From: Tahibacter harae
Lineage (GTDB): Bacteria > Pseudomonadota > Gammaproteobacteria > Xanthomonadales > Rhodanobacteraceae
Direction of reading: 5' to 3'
Length of the DNA stretch: 63,833 nt
Assembly: GCF_024437735.1 (NCBI RefSeq)
Contig: NZ_JANFQO010000029.1
Span: 1-63,833 of the forward strand
The position numbers and the translations under genes were made by a program. Each line of letters opens with the position of its first letter. Position 1 is the first letter of the stretch. Shown here piece after piece: positions 41,901 through 50,512 of the stretch. The notes beneath the pieces were generated by a model. The model ran no database searches. It was not told the origin of the DNA and worked only from the letters and a program-made list of their open reading frames with translations.

Positions 41901-42862
41901 TGCAGCCGGTCGCGCCCGTCGAATCCAAAGATTTCTGAGCTGCCTACACGGCAGTGAACGCTACGAATGCGGTGCTGGGGCCGTTCCTGACTTTCTGAGC
42001 TGCCTACACGGCAGTGAACGCGCTGGACTCGACGCAAATCGACTGCATCAATTTCTGAGCTGCCTACACGGCAGTGAACAAAACGGGCTGACACATCAAC
42101 GCGGGACGTAGATTTCTGAGCTGCCTACACGGCAGTGAACTCGGACACGGATGCGCACATAGACCTGTCAAATTTCTGAGCTGCCTACACGGCAGTGAAC
42201 CAAGCCGGATGCACTGGCGCTGGTGTCAGACTTTTCTGAGCTGCCTACACGGCAGTGAACCCAAGCGGCACAACTGTTGGGGCCTACCCTCAATTTCTGA
42301 GCTGCCTACACGGCAGTGAACCAACGCTTGCAACGCAGCTCATTTTTTCTGACTTTCTGAGCTGCCTACACGGCAGTGAACTGGAAAACGCCGTCATCCG
42401 CGCGCGCCGCAATTTTCTGAGCTGCCTACACGGCAGTGAACTCGGTCACTGCTGACCGCCTGTTTCTTTCTTCTTTCTGAGCTGCCTACACGGCAGTGAA
42501 CAAACCGAGCGCATGCAGGCGGCCTGGCTCAAATTTCTGAGCTGCCTACACGGCAGTGAACGTGCAGATAGCGCACCGCGGCCTCGTGCATGCGTTTCTG
42601 AGCTGCCTACACGGCAGTGAACCGTAGCATCGTCAATGCGGCGATGATGGGCTCTTTCTGAGCTGCCTACACGGCAGTGAACAATGGCAGGGGTTGGCGT
42701 CGCCTCCGACAGATTTTCTGAGCTGCCTACACGGCAGTGAACACTATCCGCCGACGCTGGTCTGGACCGTGGCCTTTCTGAGCTGCCTACACGGCAGTGA
42801 ACGGCCAGGGCACGGCCGAGGGTTTGGATCTTGATTTCTGAGCTGCCTACACGGCAGTGAAC
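38931..42862 (-). CRISPR. Type I-F CRISPR array, 66 repeats and 65 spacers
   Basis: A 28-base repeat (minus strand GTTCACTGCCGTGTAGGCAG then CTCAGAAA) recurs every 60 or 61 bases with 31-33-base spacers. The repeat holds the CTGCC-GTGTA-GGCAG hairpin cut by Csy4 and is the standard type I-F sequence. The orientation puts the leader on the right, next to csy4. The left-most repeats are degenerate (38931 with two changes, 38991 with two), as expected for the old trailer end, and the first has a mismatch in the hairpin stem. One further variant has a single change at 39730. One spacer is present twice in tandem (39498-39529 and 39558-39589). Confidence 0.98.
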
Positions 42863-42910
42863 AACCCACCTCCCCCCATCTTCCCCCCTAGAACCAACAG
42901 CTTACCCCAG

Positions 42911-42947
42911 AAAACAAAACAGCTACCCAATTTCCCCGGGTAGCTGT
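42911..42947 (-). terminator. Terminator-like hairpin after csy4
   Basis: A 10-bp perfect stem (42938-42947 with 42919-42928) with a nine-base loop is followed on the minus strand by TTTGTTTT. It would end the csy mRNA before the array. Confidence 0.65.
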
Positions 42948-42959
42948 AAGTCTTTGATC
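42947..42959 (-). promoter_or_regulatory. IHF-like binding site in the leader
   Basis: The minus strand reads GATCAAAGACTTA, matching the IHF consensus WATCAANNNNTTR at all fixed positions except the first. It lies about 85-97 bases from the first repeat. IHF bends the leader during spacer acquisition in type I-F and I-E systems. Confidence 0.45.
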
Positions 42960-42994
42960 GTTCTAGTTGTAACCAAGCAACCTCAAAAAAGGGT

Positions 42995-43558
42995 TCAATC
43001 AAACCAAGGCACAGTCGCCTCCTGGCTGAGTCCATAGCTGTTGAAACGACCGGCGACAGGTTGCTCCTGCACGGGGCCGTGGGCGATGAACAGCAGGAAG
43101 GGCTGGCCTGTGCTGGAGCTGTTGAGGCGGACGTAGGGCAGGGACAGGGTTTCGCGGGTGGTGTCGGGGATGCGGGCGGCGGCGGTGGCGGCGTCCAGGT
43201 TGTGGCGTTTCATCAGGCGGCGGCGCAGGCGTTCGGGGTTGCTCTTGGCCTGGACGCGGCGGACGTTGCGAAAGCGGCAGTCCGCCGGCACGGCTTGCAC
43301 CGCGCCGATGTCGACGTGGTCGCGCAGGGTGTTGTGCCAGGCCGTTGCCTGCAGTGCTTGTAGGGCTTCGGCGCTACCGTGCAGGCGTAGTATGTCGCCC
43401 AGTCCGTCGCGGCCGCCTGCGCGCGGGAAGCTCAGGCCTATGTCCTCGCGTCCGAGCTGCGAAAGCGCTCTGTGGAATTTTCCATAGAGCGCGCTGAGCA
43501 GCTGGTTGGCGGCGAATTCCGGATCAGGCCGCAGGCGCAGATCGAGATGGTGGTCCAT
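42995..43558 (-). CDS. csy4: Csy4/Cas6f crRNA endoribonuclease
   Basis: The 187-residue protein, the same length as the P. aeruginosa enzyme, cuts each repeat below the hairpin and stays bound to the crRNA 3' end. His29 (LYGKFHRAL) falls exactly at the catalytic position, and the arginine-rich helix NPERLRRRLMKRH that grips the RNA hairpin is present. The ATG at 43558 is one base after the csy3 stop, so the two are coupled; the open frame to 43588 is not needed. It is the last gene of the cas operon, followed by a terminator and the leader. Confidence 0.96.
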   Translation of the reverse strand: MDHHLDLRLRPDPEFAANQLLSALYGKFHRALSQLGREDIGLSFPRAGGRDGLGDILRLHGSAEALQALQATAWHNTLRDHVDIGAVQAVPADCRFRNVRRVQAKSNPERLRRRLMKRHNLDAATAAARIPDTTRETLSLPYVRLNSSSTGQPFLLFIAHGPVQEQPVAGRFNSYGLSQEATVPWFD

Positions 43559-43559
43559 C

Positions 43560-44600
43560 TCAGCCGGCCTCGCCGAACACGCCGCCACGGATCAGCACGG
43601 CCACGACGTAGTGCTGGTCGCCGATGTCCGGTGCCTTGCCCTTGAGCACCCAGTTGTCCAGCAGCGAATAGAAGTCGGTGCTCTTCTTGGGCTGTCGATA
43701 CGCCTTGCCCAGCGTGGTCACCGAGCCGTAGGGCTCGACCGCGATCGGGCCCAGGCCATCGTTGTCCGGGTCCGGATACCAGGTGTCGATGGTGCGCAGT
43801 GCGTTGCCGATCTTCTGCGAGTGGATGCCGGCGATGCTGTCGACCTGGTACAGCGTCTTGCTCTTCTTGTCCTTGGCCTTGTCGTCGAGTATCAGTTCCT
43901 GCGAGGGGAACACCTCCTGGCCGGCGCCCACACGCACGCAGGCGCGCACGCCGAGCAGCACGTGGCTTTCGCCGCCCAGTCCCGCGGCGATCAGTGCGCC
44001 GATTTCGTCGATGTTCTTTGCATCAGCCGCTTTGGCGTCGAAGCTGCGCAGCGTCAGCGACAGCGCATCGGCGAAGGTCCAGCTTTTTGCCGGCTTGCCG
44101 TCGACCAGATGGTCGATGCGGATTTCCACCTGCTCCGCGCCGATGCGGTTGCGCCAGAGGAAGCGGCCGTTGGCGAGATTGGCCGCATAACGCCGCGCCA
44201 GTTCGCTGAAGCCGTTGGCGCTGACGTAGCTGTCTATGGTCTGCTCCAGGCGCTTGCGGTAGCCCGAGTCATTGCAGGCGGAGGGGCGGCCGGTGCCGGC
44301 GAGCACGCGCAGGGTGAAGCTCACGCACAAGGTATCGGTGTCGGCCGGGAGCGCGGCGAAATCCACGGTCTGCAGATTCGGCTTTTCTATCATCGCATCC
44401 AGCTTGGCCGGATCCTGGTCCTTGGTCTTGAGGCGGTTGGAGATGGTGCCGCGCACGGACTTGGTATTGATCGCGACCGGCTTGCACGCGCCGATGTCGT
44501 TGCGTCCGGCCCAGGTGGCGGCGTGGAACAGCGCGTCGGAAGGATCGAGCTTGCGTTCGAAAGCGAGAACGGATGCGGTCTTGATGGTGTTATCGGCCAT
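43560..44600 (-). CDS. csy3: Csy3/Cas7f backbone subunit
   Basis: The 346-residue RAMP-type protein forms the six-copy spine of the type I-F surveillance complex along the crRNA spacer. Recognisable segments are TASVLAFERKLDPSDALFHA at the N-terminus (ASVLAFERKLDPSD is characteristic), VEIRIDHLVDGKPAKSWTF and DIGDQHYVVAVLIRGGVFGE near the end. GAGGAA lies 6 bases before the ATG at 44600. The adjacent csy2 stop at 44617 is 16 bases upstream, fitting an operon. Confidence 0.97.
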   Translation of the reverse strand: MADNTIKTASVLAFERKLDPSDALFHAATWAGRNDIGACKPVAINTKSVRGTISNRLKTKDQDPAKLDAMIEKPNLQTVDFAALPADTDTLCVSFTLRVLAGTGRPSACNDSGYRKRLEQTIDSYVSANGFSELARRYAANLANGRFLWRNRIGAEQVEIRIDHLVDGKPAKSWTFADALSLTLRSFDAKAADAKNIDEIGALIAAGLGGESHVLLGVRACVRVGAGQEVFPSQELILDDKAKDKKSKTLYQVDSIAGIHSQKIGNALRTIDTWYPDPDNDGLGPIAVEPYGSVTTLGKAYRQPKKSTDFYSLLDNWVLKGKAPDIGDQHYVVAVLIRGGVFGEAG

Positions 44601-44616
44601 GACAAGTTCCTCGAAT

Positions 44617-45627
44617 TCAGTGCGTGGGGGCGGAGAGGTCGGCGGCGTAGTCGTTGCGGGCGCGGTAGAGACCGGCCTCGACATCGCTGTGTCCGTACCA
44701 GAGCAATTGCTGCCAGGAATCGAGCCGGTGCGGCGCTATCCATTGGCCCAGGGAATACAGGCTTTCTACGAAACGTAGCGGTGTTTCGCTGTCGCGCGCG
44801 TTGCGTACGCTGCCGGCGGGCTGCAGCGGTGTGAGTGCGCCGTAGCCGACGGGGATGGGGACTATCCAGCCGGGCTTCTTGTCGAAGATCCATTCGGCGG
44901 CTGGTGTTTTGGCTTCGCCCGCCTCGTCATCCGGCCTCGTCGCAGGAGCGGGTGCGGGCCGGCAATTGAGACGGGACAGATCCAGCCAGGCGTCCAGCGT
45001 GGTCGCTTTCGGGTCTGTCTCGCGCAACTGCGCCAGCCGCTGTGCGAGCAGATCATCGCGTGCGACCAGGGCAAAACCCGGCAGCCAGCGACGGCGCAGC
45101 GAGCGCAGCATGAGGGACAGATCTTCCGCTTGGTCCGGAAACGGCAGCAGTTGTGGTCGATTGCCAAAATCGCCGCCCGGTGAAGGCAGGATCGTGCCGC
45201 CGGCAATGCGCATCTGGCTCACCTGCTGCAGGATGGCATTGGCGCGCTCGTATCGGTGGTTATCGTCCTCCAGCAGCGCATCACCGGCGACGCCGAAGAC
45301 CAGCGTTATCTCCAGATGGATGCGCCCTTCCTCGACAATGGCTGCCGTACTGCCGTCCTTGTCGACGGGGTTGCGTGTCAGCCGGAAGGCGCGGTGATAA
45401 CTGTTGCCGGCGACCTGTTCTTCGTGACGGTGGCAAATCACGCCGACGCCGGTGAAGATCAGCGGATAGTCCTTGCCGAGCTTGCGTTCCAGGGCCCACA
45501 TCAGGCCGAGGAACGCGGTGATGGCTGGGAAACCGTGGGTGAAGGGGCTGGAGATGGCGTTGGCGTTCTGTACGCGCAGGCGTGGGAGGACCAGCAATCC
45601 CTGGGTGGCGGAAAGGAGTTCGCTCAT
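44617..45627 (-). CDS. csy2: Csy2/Cas5f subunit
   Basis: The 336-residue protein caps the 5' handle of the crRNA with Csy1. It opens with LLVLPRLRVQNANAISSPFT and THGFPAITAFLGLMWALERK, typical of Csy2, and contains HRAFRLTRNPVDKDG and PLRFVESLYSLGQWI. Its ATG overlaps the csy1 stop (ATGA), so translation is coupled. Confidence 0.95.
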   Translation of the reverse strand: MSELLSATQGLLVLPRLRVQNANAISSPFTHGFPAITAFLGLMWALERKLGKDYPLIFTGVGVICHRHEEQVAGNSYHRAFRLTRNPVDKDGSTAAIVEEGRIHLEITLVFGVAGDALLEDDNHRYERANAILQQVSQMRIAGGTILPSPGGDFGNRPQLLPFPDQAEDLSLMLRSLRRRWLPGFALVARDDLLAQRLAQLRETDPKATTLDAWLDLSRLNCRPAPAPATRPDDEAGEAKTPAAEWIFDKKPGWIVPIPVGYGALTPLQPAGSVRNARDSETPLRFVESLYSLGQWIAPHRLDSWQQLLWYGHSDVEAGLYRARNDYAADLSAPTH

Positions 45628-46961
45628 ACCGTCTCTCCTTCTGTCTCGCTGCGCTCCTGTTCGATCTGCCGGCGTAGCTCCTTGAGGTCAGCCGCCCAGG
45701 CTTCGTCGCCCAGCAGCTCCTTGGCCCAGTGGCGTTGTTCGATCAGGCCTACAGGTAGACGCTCTCCGAGTTCCTTGTTGAGCCAATAGCCGAAGCTGCG
45801 GCCGATTTCCTCGGGCCAGTTCATCCGCCGCCATTCGCTGTGGAAATCGTCGTCGCGGGCGGCGCGGCCGGGATCCAGCCAGAGTTGTTCGGCCAGCGGC
45901 AGGCGGCAGGTGGACTGGGCGCTCCAGCCAGCAGGCAGTGCATCGCGCATTTCGGCGGCAAACCAGATCAATTCATCGATCAGCCGGTCAACCAGCTCTT
46001 CGCGACGTTCCCGGGTGGGCAGGGTCTTGGCAGGATCGGTTTCCAGGAAGTCACGCAGTTCTTTCACCAGGTCGCGCGCGCTGAAGCGATTGAAGGCCGA
46101 TTCCGTGTCTAGCGGTGCCCGCACTTTTGATTTCCATTGCGGTGGCAGGGAGGCCAGCAGGTAGTTGACACCGCCGCGTTCGCTGTTCAACTGGCTGATG
46201 TTCTGTGGCTTGGTACCACCTAGTTTCTGCGTAGCCAGGTCTGGATATTCGGCGAAGCCGTGCTCGTGGGTGCGCTTTTCCTTGCGGGCTTCACGCGCGG
46301 CTTTGGCGGCATCGCCAAAGCGGCCTTCATTGATGGTGACGTGGAGGCGATGGGTCAGCGAGGTGGCATACAGCGGTGCGAGGAGGTGATAGTCGCTGTC
46401 GTTGGTAGGAAAGTCGCCAACCAGCCAGTAGACCTGTTTGCCATACGTATGCGTAGCCAGATCGCCTCGCGGTTGTACCAGCCTGGCGAAGGCGCGGCTC
46501 CAGGCGGCGGCGCGTTCGCTGTCGGTGCTGAATGCGGCGATCAGGTCCGGGTCTTCGGCCAACGCGGCGGCGAGCAGGGTGGTGCCGTTGGCTTCCACGC
46601 GCAGGAACTTGTAGACGTCGAGGGCGGCGGCGTTGCCAACGACATCGCCACTGAATTCCTGGTCCAGCACATGGCTGCCGAGTTCGGTGTGGCCATGCAG
46701 GGTTCCCGGCGGACAGTAGAGATTGGTACCGCGCGCATCCGGGTGGATGGGCTTGAGGGAGTGGGTTACGGCCTGGATCTGGCTGACGCGGCGGGCGGCG
46801 TCTTCGATCCAGGTTTCGGGGTGGAACTGGGTTTCCAGTTCGGTGCGTTTGGGGTCGTCGTCGGGCAGTTTTTCGAGCTTGGAATCGCGTCGTTCATTCA
46901 GAAAACGTTGGATTGCTGCGCGAAAAGCTGCCCGTCGCTCATCATCTGATGAGTGGGTCAT
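45624..46961 (-). CDS. csy1: Csy1/Cas8f large subunit
   Basis: The 445-residue protein is the I-F large subunit that recognises the PAM and binds Csy2. Family features are FLNERRDSKLEKLPDD at the start, SHVLDQEFSGDVVGNAAALD, GGTKPQNISQLNSERGGVNY and the C-terminal WADDLK-like end WAADLKELRRQIEQ. The segment KPQNIS-x-LN is characteristic of Csy1. It is first in the csy operon, 190 bases after the cas2/3 gene. Confidence 0.95.
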   Translation of the reverse strand: MTHSSDDERRAAFRAAIQRFLNERRDSKLEKLPDDDPKRTELETQFHPETWIEDAARRVSQIQAVTHSLKPIHPDARGTNLYCPPGTLHGHTELGSHVLDQEFSGDVVGNAAALDVYKFLRVEANGTTLLAAALAEDPDLIAAFSTDSERAAAWSRAFARLVQPRGDLATHTYGKQVYWLVGDFPTNDSDYHLLAPLYATSLTHRLHVTINEGRFGDAAKAAREARKEKRTHEHGFAEYPDLATQKLGGTKPQNISQLNSERGGVNYLLASLPPQWKSKVRAPLDTESAFNRFSARDLVKELRDFLETDPAKTLPTRERREELVDRLIDELIWFAAEMRDALPAGWSAQSTCRLPLAEQLWLDPGRAARDDDFHSEWRRMNWPEEIGRSFGYWLNKELGERLPVGLIEQRHWAKELLGDEAWAADLKELRRQIEQERSETEGETV

Positions 46962-46990
46962 GGGAAATCCCGTGGAGGTAGCGTCAAGTT

Positions 46991-47009
46991 CCGGAGCAAT
47001 GTGCTCCGG
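46991..47009. promoter_or_regulatory. Hairpin in the csy1 leader
   Basis: CCGGAGCA (46991-46998) pairs with TGCTCCGG (47002-47009) around a three-base loop, 30 bases upstream of the csy1 start. There is no T-run, so it may be an mRNA structure or an operator. Confidence 0.35.
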
Positions 47010-47076
47010 CGATTGGTTAGGCCGATTGGCGATGTCTACGTCGAGAGTCTAATCATCTAGTTCTCCGGATGTGGAA

Positions 47077-47088
47077 CGCAAATTTGCG
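47077..47088. promoter_or_regulatory. Palindrome upstream of csy1
   Basis: CGCAAATTTGCG is a perfect 12-base palindrome in the AT-richer gap between cas2/3 and csy1, about 115 bases before csy1. Its position suits a regulator-binding site at the csy promoter; no matching regulator is known here. Confidence 0.35.
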
Positions 47089-47152
47089 GAAAAGTAAAAC
47101 TGGTCGTTTGGTACCCTAATTACTGCCGCATACGCAGCGCTTAGCCGATGCT

Positions 47153-50100
47153 TCACCGGCGCCTGGAAAACCCCAGCGCCGGATGAAACCACCACCCCCG
47201 CTCAGACGGCCTCACGTCCAGCTGCCCAAACCGCAGCGCCGCCTCGGCCAGGGTTAGCTCTTGCTCCTCGGCCACTTCGTTCAACAGCTCCAGATAGTCC
47301 AGCCGCACCCAAGGGCAAATACCCTCACCGCTTACTTCTGTCTCGGGAACGAGATTCCTCTCTTGTAGGACGTAGACCTTCTCGTCGCGCCGGCCTTTTA
47401 TGACGCCGCCTTCGTCGTTGCGGATCTGGTAGATCTCGAAGTCATCGCCGTCTTCATTCGGCATCAACATCAGATTGACCACAGGCGAACTCCGGCGAAA
47501 CGGCTGCTGTTGCTGCAGCGCACCCGTCAGATGGATGCCAGCCCTGTCCCAGACACTGCTGGCATTGAGCAGCCGCGGCACGGACTTGCTGTTCGCCAGG
47601 CGCGGATGCACGGGCGCTGCCTGCGGCGGAGGCAGCATCTTGTCGCGCAATCGGGCGTGTTCCAGATCGGCCAGCCGCTGCTGCGGCCGCAGCGGTGTTG
47701 CTTCAATGATGCGCGGGCGTGCATCGATGATGCACTGCTGCTCTGCATCCAGCAGTTCGCCCAGCAAATCAGTCAGCTGATGAGATTGCAGCTTGAACGG
47801 CCCGCTGTCCTGTTCGAAGCCTGGCCTATGAAACGCCGCCTGCGATGGGTTCTCCAGATGCTTCACATTAGTGCTGAGCATTGCGATGTTCGGACTGAGG
47901 CAAGTACCGCCACGATGGCGGCGCACGCGGCCGGACAGCTGGATCAGCGAGCGCAGGGATGAGGGTTCGGGTATCGCCCAGTCATAGCAGTGATCGCGGC
48001 CTACTTCCGTAACGGGACTGCCCAGCACAATGAACAGATGATGTTGTGCGGCATGGCTGTCGATGGCGCGGCGTATCGCCGGCAGATCAAACACCGCGTT
48101 TTCCTGATGCCTGTCCAGCGCGGCATCGAGTTGCTGTTCTATGGCAGAGCGCAACAGCAATGGATACTGGGAGTGATACACGCACAGGTGAATCTGGTGC
48201 TCCGGCGCTGCACCCAGGCGATAGAGTGCGCGTGCGACATCGTAGATAGGCTCGATGTTCGCCATTCGTATCAGGCCGAAGCTCACACGCTTGCCGCTGT
48301 GCGGATCGACACTATGGTGCTCGCCGTGCAATGCAACCGCTTCGTCGCGCATGCGGGTGGCGACAGCGCGGCGGATTTCCTCGTGGCTCGCCGGCGCCAT
48401 CCGCAAATCGACCAACCGCGCCCTGCGCCGCACAACCGCCCCAGCCAGATGCTGCGCACGCTTCAGCGCGAATACCTGATGCTGCTGATCAAACGACTGC
48501 GCATCGCCACAATCCAGTGCCTGCTGCTCGAACTCATCGAACCACGCGCAGCAGATAGACGCAGATTCCCCGGGCCGCTCGCCCCGATTCGCCTGGAAGC
48601 AGCGACGCCCGGCCTGATACGCGAGAAACATCCCCTGTACCAAGGCCGGCGCCAGCGTGGCCGATGACAGCAACACCCGCGCCCCCAGCAGTCCAGCCCA
48701 ATAGACCAGCCGGGTCAGCGCAGGCAGATCCTCCACGTCATAATCGTCCAGCTCGTCCAGCACCAGATCACCACTGAGCAGACGCAGCATGGGCAGTATC
48801 TGGCGGCCGCCGCGGTGGCCCTCGGTGGCGGGGGCCAGATGATCGACGGTGCAGACCAGGATCGGCGCCGACAGTAGTTGGCGGGCCCGTTGGTCGTGCA
48901 CGGTGCGCATGAGCACGGGATCATCGGCATTGCCCTCGTAGTACACGTGGCTGTCCGCATCCAGCAGGCTTTGCGCCGAAGCAGAGCCGGTGCTCGCGGC
49001 TTGCCGGCGATAAAAGGTCTGCAGTTCACGGCTGGCAGCGCCGCCGGTCAGCACGCCTATCTTGTCATCGGACAGACCCAGCCGTTTGGACAGCGCCTCG
49101 CCGGTCTGCAAGGTCAGTACGCGCAGACCCAGGGCGATGGCGCAGCGCGGGCCGCGCCGCGGATCGGCCAGTGCATTCATGATGCGCAGATTGGCCAATG
49201 TCTTGCCGCAGCCGGTCGATGCCATATTGACGATGAAGGCGCCTTGCCGCGCAGCGCGTTCGCGCAATGCGGCCGTGGTATCGCAGGCGCGGTCCTGCCA
49301 GCGGAAGGCTTCGTTCTCGCTGCGCTTGCGCAGGCCTTTGTGCCCGACCAGGCGCGGCAGCGCACGGCAGAAATCCGGCAGCGCGCGGGCAATGATGCCT
49401 GCGTGCTTTTCCACGCCAATCAGGTGTTCGTCCAGCGGCTGGTTCGGTTCTCCAGGGGGCTTCGTGTTGGCGAACAGCGGGTAGTCCTTGTCTCCCTTTA
49501 TGCGGTCTTTTTCCTCGTGCAAGGTCGAATAGTGATGATCGGCCAGCATCAGGCTCAGCCGCGCCAAATGCATGACATAGGCATTTTCCAGCCAATTCCT
49601 GGCGTTTTGTGCCGAATGCCGTTCCAGCAACCGCTTGGCGACACGGGCGGCCTGCTTGCGCCAGCTCGTGCTCAGCGTGGGCAGTCGACCGCAGCGCCAG
49701 TAGGGTTCCAGCGTTTTCCGGTCCTCCGTGGTCGGCGTCTCGTTCCAGCTGGCCTGGATCTGCAGCAGCAGATTGTCGGCATCGCCAAAAGTCGCGATCC
49801 TGCCGCCCAGCCTGACATTCCTGCCTTGCGCATCCTTGCCCGGCTTCATCGGCAGCCGATGATGCGTGAGCACCAGCCAGCCCACGGCTTGCGCCAGCGG
49901 CGGCATATGCCTGAACGGCGTCGGATCGGTTGCGTCGATGCCGTCGCGCTGCAAACGATGAATCCAGCTCGCATCGTCCTCGGCGCTGGGCTCGATCAGG
50001 CGCTGCAGCCACTCCGCGTCGGTGCTGTCGCCGACGAAGGCCTGGAACAGGCGCAGTGAAACCCACTCGTGGCGGTACTGGTTACGCTCCAGCGCACGGT

Positions 50101-50512
50101 GATTCAGGCGCGCCTGGAACTCGTCGCTCGCCTTGCCGATGTCGTGCAGCAACGCCGCCAGTGCGGCAAGCAGGCGTATATCCTCGCCCGTATGCCAGTC
50201 GTTCTCGCTGTCGCTGCGCAATACATTGCGTGTGGTGGTATCGGTCGGCACGGCGCCCTGCAGGTTGAAACGGGTGGCGTCGCCGACTATCCACAAAAGC
50301 TCGCTATGGTCCAGCCCGCGTATCCAATGGCAGGCCACGGCGGTGTTCTTGCGCGCGGTCTTGCGCAGCAGGCGGCGCAAGGTGTCCAGGCCGGCCTGGG
50401 TGATCGGCGTCTGCCAGGTGCGCTCGCCGCGCCGCTCGGCGAACTGGTCGAGAATGCGGCGGCTTTCGACCAGGGCGCGCTTGTCGCATTGCGATACCAG
50501 CAGGATATTCAT
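47153..50512 (-). CDS. cas3: Cas2-Cas3 fusion helicase-nuclease, type I-F
   Basis: The 1119-residue protein starts with a Cas2-like domain (MNILLVSQCDKRALVESRR), typical of type I-F, then the HD nuclease (LLHDIGKASDEF, His123-Asp124). It continues with a superfamily-2 helicase with Walker A ASTGCGKT (about 431-438), the DExD-type motif VLDELDDYD, LSSATLAP and a RSLIQLSGRVRRHRGG motif VI, and a C-terminal domain. It unwinds and degrades target DNA after Csy-complex binding, and via Cas2 works with Cas1 in spacer acquisition. Its ATG overlaps the cas1 stop (ATGA). Confidence 0.97.
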   Translation of the reverse strand: MNILLVSQCDKRALVESRRILDQFAERRGERTWQTPITQAGLDTLRRLLRKTARKNTAVACHWIRGLDHSELLWIVGDATRFNLQGAVPTDTTTRNVLRSDSENDWHTGEDIRLLAALAALLHDIGKASDEFQARLNHRALERNQYRHEWVSLRLFQAFVGDSTDAEWLQRLIEPSAEDDASWIHRLQRDGIDATDPTPFRHMPPLAQAVGWLVLTHHRLPMKPGKDAQGRNVRLGGRIATFGDADNLLLQIQASWNETPTTEDRKTLEPYWRCGRLPTLSTSWRKQAARVAKRLLERHSAQNARNWLENAYVMHLARLSLMLADHHYSTLHEEKDRIKGDKDYPLFANTKPPGEPNQPLDEHLIGVEKHAGIIARALPDFCRALPRLVGHKGLRKRSENEAFRWQDRACDTTAALRERAARQGAFIVNMASTGCGKTLANLRIMNALADPRRGPRCAIALGLRVLTLQTGEALSKRLGLSDDKIGVLTGGAASRELQTFYRRQAASTGSASAQSLLDADSHVYYEGNADDPVLMRTVHDQRARQLLSAPILVCTVDHLAPATEGHRGGRQILPMLRLLSGDLVLDELDDYDVEDLPALTRLVYWAGLLGARVLLSSATLAPALVQGMFLAYQAGRRCFQANRGERPGESASICCAWFDEFEQQALDCGDAQSFDQQHQVFALKRAQHLAGAVVRRRARLVDLRMAPASHEEIRRAVATRMRDEAVALHGEHHSVDPHSGKRVSFGLIRMANIEPIYDVARALYRLGAAPEHQIHLCVYHSQYPLLLRSAIEQQLDAALDRHQENAVFDLPAIRRAIDSHAAQHHLFIVLGSPVTEVGRDHCYDWAIPEPSSLRSLIQLSGRVRRHRGGTCLSPNIAMLSTNVKHLENPSQAAFHRPGFEQDSGPFKLQSHQLTDLLGELLDAEQQCIIDARPRIIEATPLRPQQRLADLEHARLRDKMLPPPQAAPVHPRLANSKSVPRLLNASSVWDRAGIHLTGALQQQQPFRRSSPVVNLMLMPNEDGDDFEIYQIRNDEGGVIKGRRDEKVYVLQERNLVPETEVSGEGICPWVRLDYLELLNEVAEEQELTLAEAALRFGQLDVRPSERGWWFHPALGFSRRR

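Larger units (their letters stand above)
42863..42994 (-). promoter_or_regulatory. CRISPR leader
   Basis: This 132-base AT-richer stretch lies between csy4 and the newest repeat. It holds a terminator hairpin (42911-42947) and an IHF-like site. The 48 bases between hairpin and array are GA-rich on the minus strand. No clear sigma-70 promoter is seen, although the array must be transcribed leftwards from here or by read-through from csy4. Confidence 0.7.

Noticed and set aside
39024-42455. Long open frames across the array with repeated HCRVGSSE or FLSCLHGSE peptides
   Set aside because: They are translations of the CRISPR repeat in frames kept open by 60-base periodicity. They have no start signals and no independent protein signature.
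38959-42834. Self-targeting spacers matching genes in this window
   Set aside because: None was seen by eye. A BLAST of all 65 spacers against the whole genome would be needed to be sure.
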